NCBI GenBank assembly: GCA_026419775.2 | Contig: JAOPGA020000972.1 | Span: forward strand, 62,001 to 126,000 | From: Acrasis kona | Lineage: Eukaryota > Heterolobosea > Eutetramitea > Acrasida > Acrasidae | Direction: 5' to 3' | Length of the DNA stretch: 64,000 bases | Part shown: positions 44,801 to 52,662 of the stretch, piece by piece | How the letters are laid out: each line of letters begins with the position of its first letter | How positions within the stretch are numbered: position 1 is the stretch's first letter | Position numbers and translations under genes: made by a program | The notes under the pieces: model-generated | Databases searched by the model: none | Seen by the model: only the letters and a program-made list of their open reading frames with translations | Told to the model about the DNA's origin: nothing

Positions 44801-46103
44801 CTGTTCTGTAGGACAAGAAGAATTGATCCATGGGTACCGTTCTTGAATTGTTGTCAATGTCAAGAATGTTGGCTGTGCAGCCTAATGCTACCCATAATGG
44901 GTTCAAGTCACTGATGGGCGATGCGGTCATAATGTTACCACCCAATGAACAAGCATTACGGATGGGCGTACTTGCAAAGTAACGTAATTGATCCAGAATG
45001 GAAATGTATGCTCTCATGGAGTAGTGATCTTTTCCTACTTTTCTAATCTCTTCTTGTAAGTAATCCGTTAGCTTTCCTAACGTTACGCTCGCTCCGACCT
45101 CTATTCCTTCCTGTGAAGGTTTAATGGCGCACAATTCGGGTATTGTGGTGGGCTGTACATAGGATTGATAAACTTGTGCCTTTTGTCTTGTCTCAATGGC
45201 AACTTCACTATTACCGACAATCATCCTGATTTGTACTGGAAGCGCTCGGAGGGGAGATCTAATGGCGCCAGGTTGTTTATTGTTTTCTTGTACTCGTTCG
45301 TTATCAAGTATAGTGTTCATGTTTTGCTCTAGGACCTCTCTTTTGTACTCAAGTAACTTTTCTAAAGAGTTGGGTCTGTACCACTTGATTCCATCCTGTT
45401 CATTCTCAATGATGACATCTCTACTGCGGGGGTCGTACTGCTTAAGAGCGGCTGGGAATAAAGGATGCTTCTTTCCTCTCAGGTCGAACACATCGCCATC
45501 TTCAAACTGGGGCTCATCTTTATTGTGCTTGGAGTCGCCACTGCAGTTACATGGTTTGCCACTTGAGGGGCAGATAAATGTCTTGGCTGCGGATAAGATG
45601 GGTCTATATCCAGTACAACGACAAAGATTTCCATCGAGACTGTGCTCAATTTCATGCTCTGTAGGATATGGGTTGTTTCGGAGAAGCGTATATAGAGACA
45701 TTATGATTCCTGGCGTGCAAAATCCGCATTGAGAACCATTGAAATTAGCAACTCGCTCTTGGACCATGTGCAACATTCCCTTGGTATTGCCGATTCCCTC
45801 CACAGTTATTATAGCGCAAGCGTCAACAGAGCATAAAGGTGCTAAACAAGCATTTACAGATCTATTTACAATCTTCTTGTTGTCGTGGTCATAATGCGAC
45901 AACATTATAGTACACGCACCACATCCTCCTTCGTTGCATCCAAGTTTTGTTCCTGTCAAACCAGTGCTCCTCAAATACTCTATTAATGAAGCATCTGGAT
46001 GAGGATTGGCTACTGTATGGGCCTCTCCATTCACGTAGAAGTGAATGGTATTGGAAGGTGGATTTTTTATCATTGTTTTTTGGTGTTCCTGTCTGGTTGA
46101 CAT
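41853..46103 (-). CDS. Xanthine dehydrogenase, intronless
   Basis: One uninterrupted exon of 1416 residues. N-terminal plant-type 2Fe-2S domain (LGCNEGGCGACT), second 2Fe-2S domain (QCGFCTPGIIMS, GNLCRCTGYRP), FAD domain (SLGGNIMTASPISDLNP) and the molybdopterin domain. The latter has RIGGGFGGKETRG, AFRGFGGPQGMMAMEHI, GGVEMGQGLHTKVAQVAA and SKAIGEPPLFLG (active-site Glu). It oxidises hypoxanthine and xanthine to urate in purine catabolism. It is longer than animal XDH (about 1330 residues), mostly from a linker near residues 185-290. The absence of any intron over 4.25 kb is notable in this intron-bearing neighbourhood. The 3' end faces DHTKD1 with 6 bp between stop codons. Confidence 0.95.
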   Translation of the reverse strand: MSTRQEHQKTMIKNPPSNTIHFYVNGEAHTVANPHPDASLIEYLRSTGLTGTKLGCNEGGCGACTIMLSHYDHDNKKIVNRSVNACLAPLCSVDACAIITVEGIGNTKGMLHMVQERVANFNGSQCGFCTPGIIMSLYTLLRNNPYPTEHEIEHSLDGNLCRCTGYRPILSAAKTFICPSSGKPCNCSGDSKHNKDEPQFEDGDVFDLRGKKHPLFPAALKQYDPRSRDVIIENEQDGIKWYRPNSLEKLLEYKREVLEQNMNTILDNERVQENNKQPGAIRSPLRALPVQIRMIVGNSEVAIETRQKAQVYQSYVQPTTIPELCAIKPSQEGIEVGASVTLGKLTDYLQEEIRKVGKDHYSMRAYISILDQLRYFASTPIRNACSLGGNIMTASPISDLNPLWVALGCTANILDIDNNSRTVPMDQFFLSYRTVAVDPHREILHSLFIPKTQSAMEFARPYKQARRREDDIAIVNAGMKAVLTTVDSQTMIESFHMAFGGMAVCTISAKRTQDFLRNKPLTDDTFQQAIPFLIQDLPLSQEAPGGMIEYRRSLTLSFFFKFFQYLKFETIIDPHHQKQVDTSAITPLHRTYPTGTQDWDKTNIRGTSVGKDEKHMSAHLQVTGEAKYLDDVPKQSNEVHACFVLSQKPHAKVTNVDISVAKTIPGFVYYADHTDVEALGGSNRVGAIIHDEDLFVTDKCTSVGQIIGVVCATSLRIARQCVKLIRIEYEELSPVILSIKDAIEHSSYQGDNHHVTRFAQPDVTTMDELFTKYTNDPDHVLVEGDFFMGGQEHFYLEGHACLVIPGEQDELTVISSTQALTHTQCCVSEVTNVPTHKIVCKAKRIGGGFGGKETRGMLYAAAASVCARRLNQPVRLVLDRDVDMGMSGQRHPFMTKYRSLINKKDKKIFAIQVTMYSNAGFSLDLSQSVMDRSILSFDNCYHVPNVDVIGKVCLTNLPSHTAFRGFGGPQGMMAMEHIIEHMSFALDVDPIALRRANLYDESNHFTPYGQIVDYERLHRLWDQIMIKSDHQNRMESIQQYNSSNRFKKKAMCMVPTKFGISFTASFLNQGGALVHIYHSDGTVLVSHGGVEMGQGLHTKVAQVAASVLGVPLHKVFIAETSTDKVPNTSATAASVGSDLYGMAVQNACEQLKSRLDRFQSSRNVNYASWEELIDAAYHYTVNLSAQGFYKTPDLHLNWDKGRGTPFSYYTYGTACSEIEIDTLTGDFNILRTDIVMDVGDSINPAIDIGQIEGAFTQGVGLFTIEELIWGDADHKWVRPGHYFTRGPGAYKIPSFNDVPVEFNVHLLKNAPNALAVYRSKAIGEPPLFLGCTVFYGIKHAIQAARRDHGVNEYFCLDSPATPERIRMTCCDDLTKRFTANWPMKNQLIDDRLRDLDVSDQELDNMKHVQYRANGSY

Positions 46104-46652
46104 CCAATCAATCTCCGTATCAAAATCAAGTACGCAGATAAATATCCTATTTTGAATACGGATTAGTGGGAGATTCCGAAACTAAAAACCAGTGAGTAGA
46201 GTTCTTGTTTATAACATAAACACTTTCGAAAAACTTTCGCTATTTTATTAATAAACGAAAATAATTTTCATTGAAAGTCTTGCAATAATAGATCTTTTAA
46301 CTACAAATTCTCCGTTAGGACCAAACTGTGCCGGTTCCGCTATGATGTTTAGATTCGAGATATGATAGAAGACTTGATGTGCAATTAGATACAAACCATG
46401 ATCTGATTTAAGACTCATAATATGATCGGTTTTTGATACATTATATGATCTAAAGTTTGATTTATTTTTTGATCATGTGATAAAATAACTGATGTGCCCA
46501 AACTAAACTTTTTTCTCGGTAATTTGATCCATCTATGATCACATATTTGATCTCAAAAATGATTGGTTTTTGATCGAAATTATGGTCCAATTTTTGATTG
46601 AAGAATGATCGCATTTATGATTGAAGGCAACCGATCAAATTCTGTATTATAG
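46104..46652. repeat. AT-rich tract with about 20 TGAT/TGATC motifs upstream of a peptidase gene
   Basis: Between about 46340 and 46650 I count some 20 copies of TGAT (many as TTTGATC or ATGATC) at roughly 14-19 bp spacing, a degenerate tandem pattern on the plus strand. It lies between the XDH start and duplicated peptidase copy 1 and is absent upstream of copy 2. The left part (46104-46340) is ordinary XDH promoter sequence. Confidence 0.6.
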
Positions 46653-46687
46653 CCTAATGTTGTTACTTAAATGTTTTCGAGGAGCAA

Positions 46688-47680
46688 ATGAGAAGAGAAG
46701 AACATTATTCCAAGGAGTGGGCATGTTCTATTGAGAAGTGTAACGAAGGATTTAACTATGCAACGACAAACGGTTTTGAAGACAATCTCGTCATGATAGC
46801 ATTCTTGGTCGCAAAAGACATCCCAAACAACCGAAAGGCGGTTTATGCTAACAATAACTGGATATTTGGTACAAGATATGATTTTTTGGTTAATCCACCC
46901 AACAATGACTGGCAACAATGTCGAAGACGTTTAGACACGATATTAAAAGGAGAAGGAGATGAAACCAGCGATACTTTGCCCGAAGGAGTAATGTCGCTTG
47001 ATGCTTTTATCGAGGCACGTCCAAAATGGAAAGAGGAGGGCAGTTACATTTTCCATAAGGATCATCAAATAAAAGTCATGCAGAGATGCCAAAAGTCCGG
47101 CTTGTGCTACATTCACGCTCCAGAAATTGTTCAGCATAACTTGGTCGCACTGACGGACCCGGAGTGTGGCGTGATCGACATGGTGAAAATGATTAGGGCA
47201 AGCTTTGGTAGGGACGACCTTTGCAAACACATTTTTTCAGACGAAGGTGGGGATAGTATAAACATGCTAACAAGTATTCTGGAGCCTGACTCGTTGCTAA
47301 CCAGTTTTGGAAATTGGGATGAAAATTTGAAAAAATATGGGGTTGGACTTTTGAGCCATTTCGCAGTGTACCCAGATTTTTATTACAAGGATGACTTGTC
47401 TTATGATGGTAAACCGGAAGGGGAGGAGATTGGGCGACACGCCATGGCGTTGATTGGTGCACGCGTGGAGGGAAACGAAACATGGATGCTTTTACAGAAC
47501 TGGTGGAAGAAGAAGCAGTTTGTTGAGGTCACAACAACTTACTTGAATAGGTGCCTAGCTACTTGTTTTTTTGTAAGGACCAAACAAGAGAAGATTCCAG
47601 AAAAGTGGCCCGTTACAAAGCATTTATATGCAGAGAACGACAACTTGGACAAGCAAGAAAACCTGCAAGGTGAGTACTAA
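46688..47680 (+). CDS. Papain-like cysteine peptidase, duplicate copy 1
   Basis: Encodes 330 residues from the ATG at 46688. The papain fold is inferred from the triad order: Gln135 then Cys140 in QKSGLCYIHAPEIVQ, His251 in GRHAMALIGA and Asn271 in LLQNWW, with the trailing FVEVTTTYL. There is no signal peptide or recognisable prodomain; about 110 residues precede the catalytic part. Copy 2 at 59114 differs at about 16 residues. A 29-nt GTGAGT...TTTACAG segment overlapping the stop could be a last intron, which would change only the final residues. Upstream is a TGATC-rich tract. Function unknown; a cytosolic protease or transglutaminase-like enzyme is possible. Confidence 0.7.
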   Translation: MRREEHYSKEWACSIEKCNEGFNYATTNGFEDNLVMIAFLVAKDIPNNRKAVYANNNWIFGTRYDFLVNPPNNDWQQCRRRLDTILKGEGDETSDTLPEGVMSLDAFIEARPKWKEEGSYIFHKDHQIKVMQRCQKSGLCYIHAPEIVQHNLVALTDPECGVIDMVKMIRASFGRDDLCKHIFSDEGGDSINMLTSILEPDSLLTSFGNWDENLKKYGVGLLSHFAVYPDFYYKDDLSYDGKPEGEEIGRHAMALIGARVEGNETWMLLQNWWKKKQFVEVTTTYLNRCLATCFFVRTKQEKIPEKWPVTKHLYAENDNLDKQENLQGEY

Positions 47681-48227
47681 TAAAATTACAATTTACAGGA
47701 AGTTAGATAAATTCTTTATTACAGCGTTTATTAACTGTCGCATGTATAATGTTGCAGATGTACTGTAGGCCTTTTAAAGTAGTATATTTGCGTACACTCT
47801 TCTTGAAATGATCACACAGAGTCCATACTCGCGGAAATGCTTTGGAAGAAGTAAGCGTATGGTTACATTTCCTGTGATTGTTTATAAAAGTGTCAAATCC
47901 TTTTCATTCATTAATTCGTTTGTAATCCTCTCTCACGGACTTGCTTGGGAGGAACCAACCCTTGAAGGAAATGTTCATGTATCTTGTCTTTTTGCTTTTT
48001 CGACCATTCACTTCGAAACTTGACTCCATGAAGTGCGACTACTTTCCATTTTATGTCTCATTTGGTTCTAACCAAACATATGTTCGATGGTGTCACTTCA
48101 CTCATTGACAGCTAGGCAACTTGATGCAGTTATTACAATTTTTTTGTTAGAAGAACAATGAATAACATTAATGTTTGACCAAATGATGTCACGACTGAGA
48201 AAGAAGAATGTAACAATTTGGTGACAA
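47681..48227. other. Flank of peptidase copy 1 with duplicated blocks
   Basis: 47681-47803 and about 47818-47905 match the downstream flank of peptidase copy 2. 48072-48164 matches the start and promoter region of the NMNAT-like gene (57885-57975), including its first codons on the minus strand. No intact gene is visible; the open frame at 47808-48023 is not supported by the second copy. Confidence 0.6.
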
Positions 48228-48639
48228 TCAAATGACTTTAATGTATTCGTTACTCAAATTAGTTTTAATCCTATCTAGGGGAACCTCTACGAAGAACTCG
48301 TTTTTGTGTGCGTGTTGTTCGCAAAAGCAAAATTCCTCTAAAAAAGCAAGCTTATCAGATTTGCACAAATGTCTGGATACGTTAATAAATGCGGGTAGTA
48401 GTTGAGTTTGATGCCGTATATAATCCTTCGCTTGGTCTATTGTATCAAATTCTTGGTCCTCTATAACCATCCAAGTCTCTTCCAAGCTTGTAGTGTAATG
48501 ATTCCCTTTGGAAGCGATCTTCACCAATCTGTGTACAGGTGCATTTTTTACATTATCCCTAGGATAAAAAGTCAATTAATACCTGGTCAAATTGCATTTT
48601 CTTTTGAAGAAGTGCAGCCTTGTTGAGCCTATTGGCCAT
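48228..48639 (-). CDS. Small unknown protein, splice unresolved
   Basis: From the ATG at 48639 an open frame encodes MANRLNKAALLQKKMQFDQ, followed by a GTATTA...CCTAG segment of only 24 nt. A second open stretch (RDNVKNAPVHRLVKIAS onward, about 110 residues) then runs to the stop at 48228. The two parts look like one protein, but the 24-nt excision leaves them one base out of frame. Either the splice differs from what I see or there is an indel. The second part is mixed alpha/beta in composition with several cysteines; I do not recognise it. The 5' edge shares about 17 bp with sequence at 60475. Confidence 0.4.
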
Positions 48640-48874
48640 GATTTGTTCTATTTGCGTGAGGGGTGACCAGAATTAAAATAATCCTGGACGAACAAAATAA
48701 TCCTGCATAAGCCCACCAATTTAAACTATTTCTGTTTAACCTTAATAATTGTGCTTGAATATGTTGCTGCTGGTTAGTTGTATTAATTATTTAAGATTCC
48801 TCTAAGATTTTGTAAAGATTGGTTTATCAATTAACTGATCTTCTTGCCGCCAAAAAAAAAAGTTCACAACACTG

Positions 48875-49087
48875 ATGTCGATCATAACCAACAATGAAGG
48901 GAGCTTTGCCGGTGTTGCTTTCGGTGTTGCCGTACTTTTAGGAACTGTGTTGAGTCACATATCCACACCACTAACAGTCGTGTTTGTTATAGTTTGCATC
49001 CTGCTAACCGTGGCGTACGAATTGGACCTCTTTAGTGATGATAAGAGTTATAGAAGTATCCAATTACTCGTTTCAAACTTCCGGTAA
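48875..49087 (+). CDS. Small two-helix membrane protein
   Basis: Encodes 70 residues from an ATG at 48875. Two hydrophobic segments (FAGVAFGVAVLLGTVLSHIS and LTVVFVIVCILLTVAYEL) are separated by a short turn, with a polar C-terminus. AATAAA lies about 50 nt downstream, in keeping with a real transcript. No family recognised. Confidence 0.5.
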   Translation: MSIITNNEGSFAGVAFGVAVLLGTVLSHISTPLTVVFVIVCILLTVAYELDLFSDDKSYRSIQLLVSNFR

Positions 49088-49293
49088 TGCCGTTACTTAG
49101 GCCAGAATTTAATTGTTGTTGGTCTGTGAGACTTTGAATAAAGCAATGTACAGTTTTTAAACTTTAAGATTAACTAAAGCAACGACGTGCAGCCGCACTA
49201 CTAATGTTACTCACTTAGTATTGAAACATCATTTTTACACACTCATGATTTGTGAATGTTATGATGCCATAGTGCACACCTCACACATCAAAA

Positions 49294-49533
49294 TCATACA
49301 AATGAAAAAGAAGTCGTGTCTAATTTGTAATGTCTGCATTTATTTGCGTCAAACAAAAGTGTTTCACCACTTCGTCGCTCGGATTGGATGACCAAGATAA
49401 ACGACTCATAGAATGAATTTACTAAAGTAGTTGTATTCAGCGGTCTGACATATTTGTTGTATTCCACCAAATGTCTTTTCAATAGGTGTGACTTTTCATG
49501 ACGAACTATGTTCCTACTTTCTTTTTCTTCCAT
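49294..49533 (-). CDS. Possible small protein, unknown
   Basis: An ATG-initiated frame of 79 codons with a charged N-terminus (MEEKESRNIVRHEKSHLLKRH). It would share a short divergent promoter with the USP-like gene starting at 49615. There is no conserved motif, and it may be chance. Confidence 0.3.
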   Translation of the reverse strand: MEEKESRNIVRHEKSHLLKRHLVEYNKYVRPLNTTTLVNSFYESFILVIQSERRSGETLLFDANKCRHYKLDTTSFSFV

Positions 49534-49614
49534 ATGCAGTCTAATAATGGACCTTGATCCGTATCAAAAAAACTCAACAACAAGATCACCAGTTTACTGA
49601 AGCATCATCTGCCT

Positions 49615-51229
49615 ATGAATTTTTTTCGTACAGAGAAGAGCAAAACAGCTGTCTTGTCATCAATACCGCTCAAGGGCATGTACAATCCTAATGGCGCACA
49701 GAACTGTTTTTTGAACGTGGTCATTCAAATGCTATGGAGCTTTGATTTATTCAGAAACATATTCATGTCCATCGACTACAAAGACCACAAGCATCAAGAC
49801 CCCAGCGTCTGCGTCTTTTGTTCTCTTAAAAAGCTTTTCACACATTATTACCAAACAGATCAAACCACAATATTACCAGCTGAGATCAGACAGGTATTAA
49901 GTAATGCCTATCAAAACACAAATCAATTTCAAATGAACCAAATGAGTGATGCTTCAGAACTTTTCGTAATTCTACTTTGTTAATTTTCAAGTCTAACTAT
50001 TTAGAATGCAGTACTCGACAACATAAATAACAGCCTGACGAGCGTTAGGATTCCAACATTTGATTTCAACATAGGAGAGGATACCAACTGCACAAAATGT
50101 CATAGGACAACCGAAACATTCATCTACCAGTCAAACATTTGGTACATCTCAGCTTCAGAATTCATGTAAGTTCATAAACAAAAAACGCTTCTAATACTTT
50201 CAGAGTTTTTCATAAGAGAAACAAAAAACTATCTTTCGAACAAGTATTCAGGGTCGTGTCAGAACATGAAAGAAAATCATGTGATCATTGTGTAAGCCTA
50301 ACGTTTCATTTAAAGTAACACTGTTTTAGAAAACAATCAATCCCGTCCGCAAGAACATTTTAAACTTGCCCAGCATACTGTCCTTAGGAATGGCATGGGA
50401 GAAGAGCACAGTGTCCACATCAGAGATTACATCATTCGTCAAGTTTCTAAAGTACAAGGATGTGAAAGTCATGACAATGTTCAGCAACGTCAATATGGAT
50501 CTACGTGCAGATTTAGTTGGCATGATTTGCTACTATGGAAAACATTACGTTTGTTTGATTCTGGAGAAGAATCTTGGATGGGTCATCATTGATGATAATG
50601 TAATAAAAATTGTGCACGACATGAATGATTTGATCGTTCAATGGAAGTTGCAGCCGAGTATTTTGTTTTATAAAATTAATAATCTTGATAAGCCCGTCCA
50701 ACTCATTCCAAAATTAAATGTACCAAGTACACCAGATATTGCCATGATGAAGAGAGAGTCCCTTCGTCAGTCTATTAGAATTGATTCGCCCATACTTCGT
50801 AGAATTGTAGAAAATGAACCTGAAGATTTGTCCACCACCAAAAGTAGTTCTCAATCTAGTTCGGCTCCTCCTGGAACTGATGGTTCGAATTTTGGAATCA
50901 TCCTTCAAGGTGGATCTCCAATAACTCGAATGTCCAAAAGAGTAGACAATGAACAACGCGTTACTTATTACTCTAGCATAGTGTGGACGGATCAAGAAGC
51001 TCCTCAGGAGTTGTCTATTCAGGAAATGTGTATAAAAATGTGCGTGTATGCAAAAGACGGTGGTTCGTTGCGTCGAGATGATGTCTTCCTGATATCTGTA
51101 AAATTCTATGATGACAAGTGTATAGAATTTGCGGAACTTGACCAAGGTAGGATGAGTGCCTTCTTGGAAATCCCTTACTTCCTTCACAAATACAAGAGCT
51201 TTGAAGTAAGGTTTACCAAAAAAATGTAA
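49615..51229 (+). CDS. USP53/54-like ubiquitin-specific protease-fold protein
   Basis: Exons 49615-49965, 50005-50165, 50204-50291 and 50330-51229 with introns of 39, 38 and 38 nt give 499 residues. The Cys box reads GMYNPNGAQNCFLNVVIQMLW (catalytic Cys present), followed by VCVFCSLKKLF. A zinc-finger-like CTKCH and CDHC follow. The His box reads GMICYYGKHYVCLILEKNLGWVIIDDN (His and Asp present). This matches USP53/54, whose His box is MVCYYGKHYSTFFF. The vertebrate members were long thought inactive; here the triad residues seem intact. The C-terminal 180 residues are an additional domain of unknown type. Confidence 0.85.
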
Positions 51230-51287
51230 TCACAATATCTGTTATAATAAATCAATCATTGTACAAAAGCCGTTAAATATTTCGAAA

Positions 51288-52568
51288 ATGTGGAAGGATG
51301 ATCTTCACTGCGATATCTGTGACATCGATTGTCCGTCTAGTTATCAAATGAAGGAACATGTGAGTGGTCGTAAGCATCATGAAGCTGCAGAAAGACACAA
51401 AATGAACCCTCGTGAAGAAAACCAGCCAAGATGCAAATGCAACAAAATCAGTACGAAAAGGATAGTACAAAAAGAAGGACCTAATAAAGATAGACCTTTT
51501 TATACATGTGACAAATCCTCATGTGGCTTCTTCCAGTGGGCAGATGACGACTCGAGTGCAAAACTCCTCACCGTTACAAAGAAACGTCCCCGCACAACCT
51601 TTGACACACTCACAGGTGTGAACACTTTCGAGAAGGGAGAAACCTTCGAACTACACAAAGTCATCGAAGTTATCAATAACCCTTCTGGTGATCCTGTGTT
51701 TCCTGAGGATGTTTCAAACTTAAAAGATAGGTTCAAGACAAAACGGGTCTTGTTCGACATTCTAGGGGGCGATGTTTCGTTGTCATTTTCATACGATGAC
51801 TCGCTCATTCAAATCATCAAATCTCACATGCCGGGGAGGAGCTACAATAGCATTCTAAAGAATTGGACAATACCGAACGCATCACTAAAACGCTCTGTTG
51901 ACATTCTTCGGTACCTTGGAGTGAAAATACCCAAAAAGATGGAAGCGGTGTTGGATAGATGTAAATCCGTTTCGGAATTGAAGCATTATATATATATAGA
52001 AAAGTTGGACCTCTCCGCAGTCATCACATTCCAATATGATGCCAACGTAATTAATTGCATCAAACAAATCCATCCGCACCAGAGGGCATACGACGCAGAT
52101 AAAAAGAAATGGGTTGTTAATTTATTAGCAATTCCACAACTGGTGGAGATTCTTTCCTCCATCGATTATCAAACACCCGACCAACTTCAAGATTTAGTAA
52201 AGCAACTACAAGACGGCGGAGATGAATTAGCGACCAGATTAGAGCAGGAACTAGAAAAAGAGTCTGCAAAAAGAATCAAAATGACCCATGTGGAATGTGA
52301 TTGTGGCTGTCCTAGTATTAAAGTAGGAGGGGTGCATATTTGTAGATACTATGGTCACTTTAAATGCGATTCATGTTCGAACACATGGACCAGTGCTTAT
52401 ACATGGAGGGACGAGACCCAACTATGTAGGGGATGTGCACATGAACAGCTGCCATGGAAGAAGGAACAGCTCAAAAGAGGTCTAAGTGCTGCAGGTGGTG
52501 GAGGTGAGCATGACTCATCTAGATGCTCCATGTGTATTAAATTAGGAAAAAGGTGTAATAGGTCATAA
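51288..52568 (+). CDS. C2H2 - GRF zinc finger - HARP - HARP - 3CxxC protein
   Basis: A single exon of 426 residues with an unusual domain chain. Residues 8-31: U1/JAZ-type C2H2 finger (CDIC...H..H). Residues 49-86: GRF zinc finger (CKC, VQKEGPNKDRPFYTC, SSCGFFQW), a single-strand DNA-binding module of NEIL3, APE2 and topoisomerase III. Residues 163-200 and 243-290: two HARP modules (FSYDDSLIQIIKS...WTIP and FQYDANVINCIKQ...WVVNL), known from the annealing helicase SMARCAL1. Residues 337-385: a 3CxxC zinc domain (CDCGC, GHFKCDSCSNTWTSA, LCRGC). A final CSMCIKLGKRC closes the protein. There is no helicase or nuclease domain. A role in fork or ssDNA repair is inferred. Confidence 0.85.
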   Translation: MWKDDLHCDICDIDCPSSYQMKEHVSGRKHHEAAERHKMNPREENQPRCKCNKISTKRIVQKEGPNKDRPFYTCDKSSCGFFQWADDDSSAKLLTVTKKRPRTTFDTLTGVNTFEKGETFELHKVIEVINNPSGDPVFPEDVSNLKDRFKTKRVLFDILGGDVSLSFSYDDSLIQIIKSHMPGRSYNSILKNWTIPNASLKRSVDILRYLGVKIPKKMEAVLDRCKSVSELKHYIYIEKLDLSAVITFQYDANVINCIKQIHPHQRAYDADKKKWVVNLLAIPQLVEILSSIDYQTPDQLQDLVKQLQDGGDELATRLEQELEKESAKRIKMTHVECDCGCPSIKVGGVHICRYYGHFKCDSCSNTWTSAYTWRDETQLCRGCAHEQLPWKKEQLKRGLSAAGGGGEHDSSRCSMCIKLGKRCNRS

Positions 52569-52662
52569 TAAATATTTAAAAATCACACAGCGAATACCAT
52601 TCCCTTATGAGGCAGGATTGTTTGTGCTTGTTTTCATCAATGATAATTTATAAAAGAACACA

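Noticed and set aside
46688-47680. Peptidase copies as transposable-element genes
   Set aside because: No terminal inverted repeats, target-site duplications, transposase or reverse transcriptase sequence are visible around either copy.
47808-48023. 71-codon plus-strand frame after peptidase copy 1
   Set aside because: It spans a deletion junction relative to copy 2 and is not preserved there.
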